Assembly (NCBI GenBank): GCA_003151515.1
Contig: PLXS01000001.1
Coordinates: forward strand, 1 to 64,000
Direction: 5' to 3'
Origin: Opitutaceae bacterium
GTDB lineage: Bacteria; Verrucomicrobiota; Verrucomicrobiia; Opitutales; Opitutaceae
DNA length: 64,000 nucleotides
The notes under the pieces were generated by a model that worked only from the letters and a program-made list of their open reading frames with translations, did not search any database and was not told the origin of the DNA. The position numbers and the translations under genes are program-made. This document shows, in pieces, positions 1-10,927 of the stretch. Position 1 is the first letter of the stretch. Each line of letters begins with the position of its first letter.

Positions 1-573
1 CGCCGCAGGCAAACAATCGAGTGCATCGCCAGGCTTCGGCGCCATCTGGCCAATCGCCGCCGCGATGCAGCCCACAAGCTCTCAACCAGGCTGGCAACGA
101 CCCACGGAGCGATCGTGATTGAGGACCTCAGTGTGAGGCGCATGACGGCCTCGGCCGCCGGCACAATCGAGGAGCCTGGTCGCAACGTGCGAAGGAAGTC
201 GCAGCTCAACCGCCGCATGCTGGCCCAGGGCCTGAGCGATTTCCGAAGGATGCTTGCCTACAAGTGCGGGCGATCCGGCGCACGCCTCGTGGCCGTGGAC
301 CCTGCCTTCACCTCCCAGACATGCTCGCAGTGCAAGCACTGCGCACAGGGCAACCGCAAGAGCCAAGCGGTATTCCAGTGCGCAGCCTGCGGGTATCACA
401 CCAACGCCGACCTCAATGCGGCGCTCAACATCCTGGCGGCCGGACAGGCCGTGACTGCGCAGGGAGGCTCGGGGGTCACCCCGGCCGACGAACTGCGAAC
501 CCATCCGAGGAAGCGGCTGCAAGCGCGGCCAGCTCCGACGGGAATCCCGATCAAAGCGGCAGCAGCCGCTTAG
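1..573 (+). CDS. tnpB: TnpB (IS200/IS605 OrfB), C-terminal part, cut by window start
   Basis: The reading frame is open from base 1, so the N-terminus lies outside the window. The visible 190 residues carry the C-terminal RuvC half of TnpB, the RNA-guided nuclease of IS200/IS605-type elements: the RuvC-II glutamate in IEDLSV (near residue 41), a four-cysteine zinc finger (CSQC then CAAC, about residues 110-130), and the RuvC-III aspartate in NADLNAALNI. The tail after the last RuvC motif is Ala/Pro-rich, as is usual. No frameshift or stop is seen in this part, so the protein may be intact. It is followed directly by a right-end hairpin and then, convergently, by gyrA. Whether a TnpA transposase lies upstream cannot be seen. 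Confidence 0.9.
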   Translation, partial: RRRQTIECIARLRRHLANRRRDAAHKLSTRLATTHGAIVIEDLSVRRMTASAAGTIEEPGRNVRRKSQLNRRMLAQGLSDFRRMLAYKCGRSGARLVAVDPAFTSQTCSQCKHCAQGNRKSQAVFQCAACGYHTNADLNAALNILAAGQAVTAQGGSGVTPADELRTHPRKRLQARPAPTGIPIKAAAAA

Positions 574-589
574 ATCGGGAGGATGTCAA
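545..589 (+). ncRNA. TnpB right-end hairpin / 3' end of putative omega RNA
   Basis: A long two-part hairpin overlaps the end of tnpB. Bases 545-552 pair perfectly with 573-580, and inside them 554-560 pair perfectly with 565-571 around the loop AGCA. It is followed by GGATGTCAA (581-589). IS200/IS605-type right ends characteristically have a hairpin then TCAA, and in TnpB systems the omega RNA covers this end and takes its guide from the flanking DNA. By that rule the element ends at 589 and the guide starts at 590. The hairpin is seen directly; the RNA is inferred. Confidence 0.7.
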
Positions 590-639
590 GGTCGGGAATT
601 CGCGAAATACATGAAAAAGGGCCTAAGTCCGACAAGCTG

Positions 640-3114
<2,475 letters not shown>

Positions 3115-3160
3115 GGGGGGTGCGGGACGGGTGTTCCTTTAGGGGGGGACCGGGGCGCGA

Positions 3161-5728
<2,568 letters not shown>

Positions 5729-5838
5729 TCAGAACCCGCGAACACGCGAGGGTTTTTTTGGGGAAAATTAGGGCCTAAATGCCTCGGAAACAGCCCTTTT
5801 AGGGCCGCTCGGCCTCCCCCCGCTATCCCCCTGCCTGC

Positions 5839-6927
5839 CTAGGAGCCCGCCGCGGGCGGATTTTCGCCGTTGTAGACCATCGGAACCCGCACGAAAACGT
5901 CGACCGGCCTGCCGCCCTTCAGGGGCTGGGTGTACTGCCAGCGGGCCACGGCCGTGGCCGCCGCCCAGCCAAATTCGGGGCTCGAGGCCGACACGATCCG
6001 AGGGAGCTGGGCGTGTCCCGCATGGTCGATGATGAACTCGATGACGGCCTGGCACGGCTGCCTCGCCTTGCGGATCGAGTCGGGGACATCGGGCTCGGGC
6101 TGGAATCTACCCTGCAGCTTCTCATCCAAGGCATTGGAATCCAATACGATGGGGCAACGGTTCTTCTTGAGGGGACTGAGGAGGCGGTCGGCCGAGTCGT
6201 TCAGCGGGAAATCGGCGGCGTCCCGGTCAAACTCCTGCTCCTTGGAGAGGAGCGCCCAGCAGGGCGCCCCGCCCTTGGTCGCAGGCTCGAACCTCCACGA
6301 GGCGATCATCGCCTCGGCGGCGGCTGCGAACTCCGGATGCGAGGCGCCGGACACCTTCGTCACATGCGTCTTACCTCTTGGGTCGACCGCGAAGCTTACC
6401 TCGGCCTTGCCCGTCACCTTCGCTTTCAGCAGCTCGAGGGGATAGACCGGCGCACTCGTGAGGATCGGCTTGGGTGGGCTGTCATACTGGAACTCGGCGG
6501 GCAGCTTCTTCGACGCGGTGCCCGGAATGGTCCAGATGTCGACGCCGTGACCCGGGTGATAGGGCGTGCTGTTCAGCTGGAAGAGCATCGGCACACGCAT
6601 GTGCGTGTACACGGGATGCCCGTCCACCATGCCCGGCTTGAACTTCCACTTCAGGAGCGCCTCTACGGCGGGCGCCTCAAAGTCGGGATGCGAGGACTTG
6701 AGGACGGCGACCTTGGATACGCTGCCCTCCTTATCGACGATGAAATCGAGCAGAACTTCGCCCTTCTTGCCGTCGAGGCGAAGGGACCAGGGGTATTCGG
6801 GCGCCTGCTGGCTTATCGCCTTGGGCTGAGTGAATGCGGCTGGCGCGTCCGCCGCCGGAAGCGCGCCCCATGGCGCGAGGGCGGCCGCCAGGATGGCTGC
6901 AAGGCTCCTAAACGTCGGCGGCTTCAT
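5839..6927 (-). CDS. Secreted protein with three TonB C-terminal-like domains
   Basis: The start at 6927 is chosen because it gives a signal peptide (MKPPTFRSLAAILAAALAPW, cleavage near ADA); a start 66 bp upstream would add an Arg-rich stretch. The mature protein consists of three TonB_C-like units at roughly residues 40-120, 165-245 and 285-355. Each has the pattern of a beta hairpin with D..G.V..V, then S.(H/S)P(D/E)F..AA..A...W.(F/Y).P. Canonical TonB has one such domain after an N-terminal transmembrane anchor and a proline-rich linker; both are absent here. It is therefore probably a periplasmic or surface TonB_C-fold protein rather than an energy transducer. Function unknown. Confidence 0.7.
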   Translation of the reverse strand: MKPPTFRSLAAILAAALAPWGALPAADAPAAFTQPKAISQQAPEYPWSLRLDGKKGEVLLDFIVDKEGSVSKVAVLKSSHPDFEAPAVEALLKWKFKPGMVDGHPVYTHMRVPMLFQLNSTPYHPGHGVDIWTIPGTASKKLPAEFQYDSPPKPILTSAPVYPLELLKAKVTGKAEVSFAVDPRGKTHVTKVSGASHPEFAAAAEAMIASWRFEPATKGGAPCWALLSKEQEFDRDAADFPLNDSADRLLSPLKKNRCPIVLDSNALDEKLQGRFQPEPDVPDSIRKARQPCQAVIEFIIDHAGHAQLPRIVSASSPEFGWAAATAVARWQYTQPLKGGRPVDVFVRVPMVYNGENPPAAGS

Positions 6928-7052
6928 GAGATCGACACAGGGTCTGCGCAGGCTGGCGCCTCGCCTGCGGCCAAGCAAACGCAAACGGCCCATCGCTCCC
7001 GCTTCGAGGATGGGATTGACCCCCGTTTTCGCAGGTTCACAGTGGCTCGCCC

Positions 7053-7766
7053 ATGCCGAGCCCTACCATCGAACTGCTCCTCATCCTACAGGACCGCGAC
7101 ATGAGGAGGCTTTCGATCGAGGCGCAGCAGAAGGCCGTCCCCAGGGAGATAGCCGCTGTCGAGCAGCGGATCGCAGCCGAGAAGGCGGCCATAGACGCCG
7201 CCAAGGGGGAGCTTAGGGAGCTCGAATCCAAGAAGAAGCTCCTGGAGACGGAGATAGGCTCCGCCGAGGAGCTCAGGGCGAAGTACCGCACGCAACAGCT
7301 CGCCGTGAAGAAGAACGACGAGTACCAGGCGCTGGGCAACGAGATCGATCACGCGCAGGCGCAGATCGACGAGCTGGAGGGCAGGGAGCTGGAGACCCTC
7401 TACGCGATCGACGAGGCGAGGAAGCGCTTCGCGGCCGCAGAGGCCACCCTTAAGCAGAACATCGTGGGCCACGAGGCCCGCATCCGCTCCCTGCAGGAGA
7501 AGGGCGTCAGCCTCGCCGAGGAGCACAAGGCGGCCGTGGCGGCCGTGGCGCAGGCCCGCGTCCCGATGCCGCGGGCCGCAGTGGAGGCCTACGATGTCGC
7601 GGCCGGCCGGCGGATGCCCGCCGTCGTTCCGATACGCGGCGGAAAGTGCGGGGGCTGCCACCTCAAGGTTTCGAGCGAGGTCGAGTCCGCTGTGCGTGGA
7701 AAGACGAGCAACAGCGAGTTCACGCACTGCGACCAGTGCGGGCAGCTGGTCTATTGGGAGTCCTGA
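7053..7766 (+). CDS. Coiled-coil protein with C4 zinc ribbon (CdsZ/DUF164-type)
   Basis: A 237-residue protein. Residues 10-165 are almost entirely helical and rich in Glu, Ala, Lys and Arg, forming a long antiparallel coiled coil. Residues about 190-237 form a zinc ribbon with GGKCGGCH and CDQCGQ as the two cysteine knuckles. This is the conserved C4-type zinc ribbon family (zf-RING_7). The chlamydial member CdsZ is linked to type III secretion, while in most bacteria the role is unsettled. It sits 43 bp before the RNase P RNA; a zinc-ribbon gene close to rnpB is a recurrent bacterial neighbourhood. No secretion system lies next to it. Confidence 0.85.
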   Translation: MPSPTIELLLILQDRDMRRLSIEAQQKAVPREIAAVEQRIAAEKAAIDAAKGELRELESKKKLLETEIGSAEELRAKYRTQQLAVKKNDEYQALGNEIDHAQAQIDELEGRELETLYAIDEARKRFAAAEATLKQNIVGHEARIRSLQEKGVSLAEEHKAAVAAVAQARVPMPRAAVEAYDVAAGRRMPAVVPIRGGKCGGCHLKVSSEVESAVRGKTSNSEFTHCDQCGQLVYWES

Positions 7767-7808
7767 TCGGGCTTGCCGGCGGCCGCGGGAGCGGGCATGG
7801 TGGCCCCC

Positions 7809-8280
7809 CTTAGCTTTGGGGCCTGGTCGTCGCTCCAAGTTCTTTGATCCCAAGGCGCGGGTAACGCCGCGCCCGATAGAAGTTTGGAGAGGAAAGTCCG
7901 GACACCGCAGGGCAGGATGCTGTCCGAGCCGAAAGGCAAGGGCAGGAGCCGCGGGTCAAGCCGCTGCTACGGAGAGTGTCACAGAAAACAAACCGCCCGG
8001 CGGCCCCCTCGGGGGCCGGCAGGCAAGGGTGAAAAGGTGGGGCAAGAGCCCACCGCGCCCGCCGCGAGGCGGGCGGCACGAAAAACCCCGTCCGGTGCAA
8101 GACAAAATAGGAGACTGGGCGGCCCGCCCGACAGTCTCGGGTATGTCGCATCCGTCCGAATCCGCCCGGTTCGCCGGACGGAGGTCGGACAGGCGCGCCC
8201 CGCAAGGGGGGCGAGAGAAATGACGGCCGAAGCCCCGCAAGGGGCGGAACAGAATCCGGCTTACCGGCCCCGAAGCTAAG
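7809..8280 (+). ncRNA. rnpB: RNase P RNA, class A
   Basis: This is the catalytic RNA that matures tRNA 5' ends. The ends are fixed by helix P1: 7809-7823 pair with 8266-8280, with a single G-U. Conserved blocks appear in order: GAGGAAAGTCCGGAC (from about 7891), ACAAACCGCC (from about 7987), AGGGTGAAAAGGTG, GTGCAAGACAAAATAGG (8096-8112) and AGAATCCGGCTTACCGG (8251-8267). At about 470 nt it is longer than the E. coli RNA (377 nt); the extra length is in GC-rich stems between 8115 and 8245. A short T-run (8284-8288) and then a 6-bp hairpin (8289-8303) follow. The order is wrong for a classical intrinsic terminator. Confidence 0.95.
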
Positions 8281-8372
8281 CAATTTTTCCCGTTCTTAAC
8301 GGGACAGAGAGACAATCGTCGGCTCCCGGCCGCAGCGTCGGCCAAGGCGACCGGCGGGTTGCCAACCCCAGC

Positions 8373-9944
8373 TTGAAAAACACCAGCATCATTCTTCTTG
8401 GGGCGGCGCTTTGCGCCGCCGCCGGGCCCGCGCTCCGAGCCGACGCGGGAGCGGGGCGCCACGTCGTCGTGATCGTCTTCGACGGCATGAGGCCCGACTT
8501 CATATCGGCCGACGCAACGCCCAACCTCTGGGGGCTCGCCTCCCGCGGCGTATTCTTCGCGCACCACCACGCGGTCTACCTGAGCTCGACGGAGGTAAAC
8601 GGCACGGCGATCGCAACCGGCGCGTACCCCGCGCGCAGCACGGTCGTCGCAAACTACGACTTCCGCCCCGCGATCGACCCCCAGAAGCCCGTCGGGATCG
8701 CGGTCCCCGCGGCGGTGCGCCGCGGCGACGAGGTGAGCGGCGGCCGCTACCTGGGCGCCCCGACCGTGGCCGAGGTCCTGCACTCGCACGGGCGGCGCAC
8801 CGTGGTCGCGGGCACGAAGCAGGTGGCGCTCCTGCACGACCGGGCGGAGCGGAAGCAATCCGCGGGCGTCTCGCCGGTCCTCTTCGAGGGCGCGTTCCTT
8901 CCGGCGTCGCTCGGCGACCCCGTGATCCGCGCCCTGGGGCAGTTTCCCCCGATCTCCGAGAGCCGGGACAAGATGAGCCGCGACGCCTGGACGACATCGG
9001 CCGTCATCGGGCCCCTGTGGAGTGACGGCGTGCCCGACTACACCCTGCTCTGGCTCGCGGAGCCGGACTTCTCGCAGCACGCGACGGGCCCCGGCTCGGC
9101 GCAGTCCCTCGTCGTGATCAGGAACAGCGACGCGCAGCTCGGCCGCGTCCTTGCCGACCTGGAACGGCGCGGCCTGGGCGGCAAGACCGACGTCTTCGTT
9201 GTCTCCGACCACGGAATCTCAACGATCGCGTGGAAGGTGGACGTCGCGGCAGAGCTTTCCGCGGCCGGCTTCAGGACGGGGAGGGCCGCCCTCGGCGGCC
9301 TGGGGCCCGGAGACGTGCTCGTCGTAAGCAACGGCGGCAGCTCGCTCCTGTACGTCGGCGGGCACGACCCGGACGTCTGCAGGCGCCTGGCCGCGTACCT
9401 GCAGGTCCAGCAGTGGGCCGGCGTCGTCCTATCGAGGCGTCCCCTCGAGGGGACATTCCCCCTTGGCGAGGCGCACATCGATTCGCCGGGCGCCCCGGAC
9501 CTGGTCGTCTCTCTCCACTGGACGGCCGGACGAAGCGCGACCGGCGCCCCGGGCCTGCAGACCTCCGACGCGGCCGCGGCCTCGAAGACGGTGGGCAACC
9601 ACGCGAGCCTGAGCCCATTCGACATGCACAACACGCTTGTGGCCGCGGGGCCGGACCTGCGGCGCGGCGTCGTCGACACGCTGCCCACGGGCAACGTGGA
9701 CGTCGCCCCGACCGTGCTCTGGATCCTGGGCTTCAAGCAGGACGCGGCGCGCATGGACGGGCGCGTCCTTGGCGAGGCCCTGGCGGCGGACGCGCAGCCG
9801 CTGAACGGCTACGAGATCCGCCGGCTGACTGCGTCGCGGGCGGCCGCCGGAGGGGTCTGGAGCCAGTACCTGCAGGTGAGCGAGGTGAACGGGGTGCGCT
9901 ACCTCGACGAGGGCAACGGCGCCTTCGAGGCGGGCTCCAGGTAG
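8373..9944 (+). CDS. Secreted alkaline-phosphatase-superfamily phosphodiesterase
   Basis: A 523-residue protein starting with TTG at 8373, which gives a clean signal peptide (cleavage near ALRADA). It belongs to the type I phosphodiesterase/nucleotide pyrophosphatase branch. The first metal aspartate is in VIVFDGMRPDF, the likely nucleophile Thr is in SSTEVNGT, metal ligands are in VVSDHGIS, and the C-terminal metal site is around SLSPFDMHNT to GNVDVAPTVL. It should hydrolyse phosphodiester or phosphate-ester bonds in the periplasm; the substrate cannot be read from sequence. It stands alone between rnpB and a GNAT gene. Confidence 0.85.
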   Translation: MKNTSIILLGAALCAAAGPALRADAGAGRHVVVIVFDGMRPDFISADATPNLWGLASRGVFFAHHHAVYLSSTEVNGTAIATGAYPARSTVVANYDFRPAIDPQKPVGIAVPAAVRRGDEVSGGRYLGAPTVAEVLHSHGRRTVVAGTKQVALLHDRAERKQSAGVSPVLFEGAFLPASLGDPVIRALGQFPPISESRDKMSRDAWTTSAVIGPLWSDGVPDYTLLWLAEPDFSQHATGPGSAQSLVVIRNSDAQLGRVLADLERRGLGGKTDVFVVSDHGISTIAWKVDVAAELSAAGFRTGRAALGGLGPGDVLVVSNGGSSLLYVGGHDPDVCRRLAAYLQVQQWAGVVLSRRPLEGTFPLGEAHIDSPGAPDLVVSLHWTAGRSATGAPGLQTSDAAAASKTVGNHASLSPFDMHNTLVAAGPDLRRGVVDTLPTGNVDVAPTVLWILGFKQDAARMDGRVLGEALAADAQPLNGYEIRRLTASRAAAGGVWSQYLQVSEVNGVRYLDEGNGAFEAGSR

Positions 9945-10036
9945 GCGCCAGCCGGGCCGGGCGGTTCCTGCATGGACAGGGCGCCCGGGATCCTCGATCT
10001 CTGTGCCGCAAAAAGCGTCGTGAAAAACGAGACGTG

Positions 10037-10501
10037 ATGCCGATCACCCCAGGCGACCTGAACGACCCGCGTGTGGTCGATCTGCTGCGCATCCACCTGG
10101 CAAGCGCACGGGCGCAGACGGCGCCGGGAAGCGCGCATGCCCTGGACTTGGACGGACTGCGATTGCCCGACATCAGCTTCTGGACGATCTGGGAGGACGG
10201 GGAGCTGCTCGGGACCGGCGCGCTCAAGCGGCTCTCGCCCGACCATGGCGAGGTCAAGGCGATGCACACCGCGCAGGCCGGGCGGCGAAGGGGGGTGGGG
10301 ACGGCGATGCTTCGCCACATCATTGCGAGCGCGCGAAACAGCGGGATGTCGCGCCTGAGCCTTGAGACGGGCTCCTGGGCGTATTTCCGGCCCGCGCTGG
10401 CGCTCTACAGGAGCCACGGCTTCACGGAGTGCCCGCCCTTCGCCGACTATGCGCCGGACCCGAACAGCGTCTTCCTCTCGCTCGACCTGCAGACAGCCTA
10501 A
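10037..10501 (+). CDS. GNAT-family N-acetyltransferase
   Basis: A 154-residue protein. The start at 10037 (MPITPGDLND) gives a typical GNAT N-terminus. The acetyl-CoA loop is QAGRRRGVGTAML (the R/Q-x-x-G-x-G/A motif) near residues 85-95, and YRSHGFTECPPF is the usual C-terminal acceptor-side strand. The closest general type is the YsnE/PsiO-like group of small-molecule GNATs. The substrate is unknown. It lies 92 bp after the phosphodiesterase gene on the same strand. Confidence 0.8.
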   Translation: MPITPGDLNDPRVVDLLRIHLASARAQTAPGSAHALDLDGLRLPDISFWTIWEDGELLGTGALKRLSPDHGEVKAMHTAQAGRRRGVGTAMLRHIIASARNSGMSRLSLETGSWAYFRPALALYRSHGFTECPPFADYAPDPNSVFLSLDLQTA

Positions 10502-10633
10502 TCCAATCACCTCGTGAGAGTGCCGGCCGCGCCGAGCGCCAATTCGAGCCGATCCGCTGGACCCGGGCAACAATACCCTTGACTCCCCCCCCCGCGTTTG
10601 AGTCCTTGGCCGACTCCGAGGACACCAACGACC

Positions 10634-10894
10634 ATGGCCAACACGAAATCCGCCATCAAAGCCGCCCGCAAGGCGGTGCGCCTGACCACCCGCAACCGGG
10701 GCACCAAGACCCTGATCAAGACCCTGCACAAGGCGTTTGAGGCGGCCGTGGCGTCCGCCGACGCGAAGGCGGCGAAGGATGCGGGCGTCAAGTACGCCTC
10801 GGCGATGGACAAGGCCGTGAAATCGGGCGTCGTCCACAGGAACGCCGCGTCGCGCGCGAAGGCGCACGTCGCAAAGTACGTGCTCGCGAAGTGA
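10634..10894 (+). CDS. rpsT: 30S ribosomal protein bS20
   Basis: An 86-residue, Lys/Ala-rich three-helix protein beginning MANTKSAIKAARK, with the family's NRGTKTLIKT, KAFEAA and VHRNAASRAKAHV segments. bS20 binds 16S rRNA at the bottom of the 30S subunit and helps early assembly. The length is normal. A GC-rich 132-bp leader precedes it. A perfect 10-bp hairpin begins 9 bp after its stop codon. Confidence 0.97.
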   Translation: MANTKSAIKAARKAVRLTTRNRGTKTLIKTLHKAFEAAVASADAKAAKDAGVKYASAMDKAVKSGVVHRNAASRAKAHVAKYVLAK

Positions 10895-10902
10895 CCGTGA
10901 AT

Positions 10903-10927
10903 TTGGGATGGCTGCGTGCCATCCCAA
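10903..10927 (+). terminator. Hairpin between rpsT and addB-like gene
   Basis: Bases 10903-10912 (TTGGGATGGC) and 10918-10927 (GCCATCCCAA) are a perfect inverted repeat with loop TGCGT. It begins 9 bp after the rpsT stop. No T-run follows, so it is either a non-canonical terminator/attenuator or an RNA-stability hairpin. It contains the ATG at 10908 that gives the longest addB-like reading frame. Confidence 0.5.

Noticed and set aside
5731-5760. Hairpin plus T-run upstream of gyrB
   Set aside because: The T-run is on the + strand, where no gene ends; on the minus strand the hairpin is just the gyrB leader, with a poor stem.
8289-8303. Intrinsic terminator of rnpB
   Set aside because: The 6-bp hairpin is preceded rather than followed by the T-run, so it does not fit a Rho-independent terminator.
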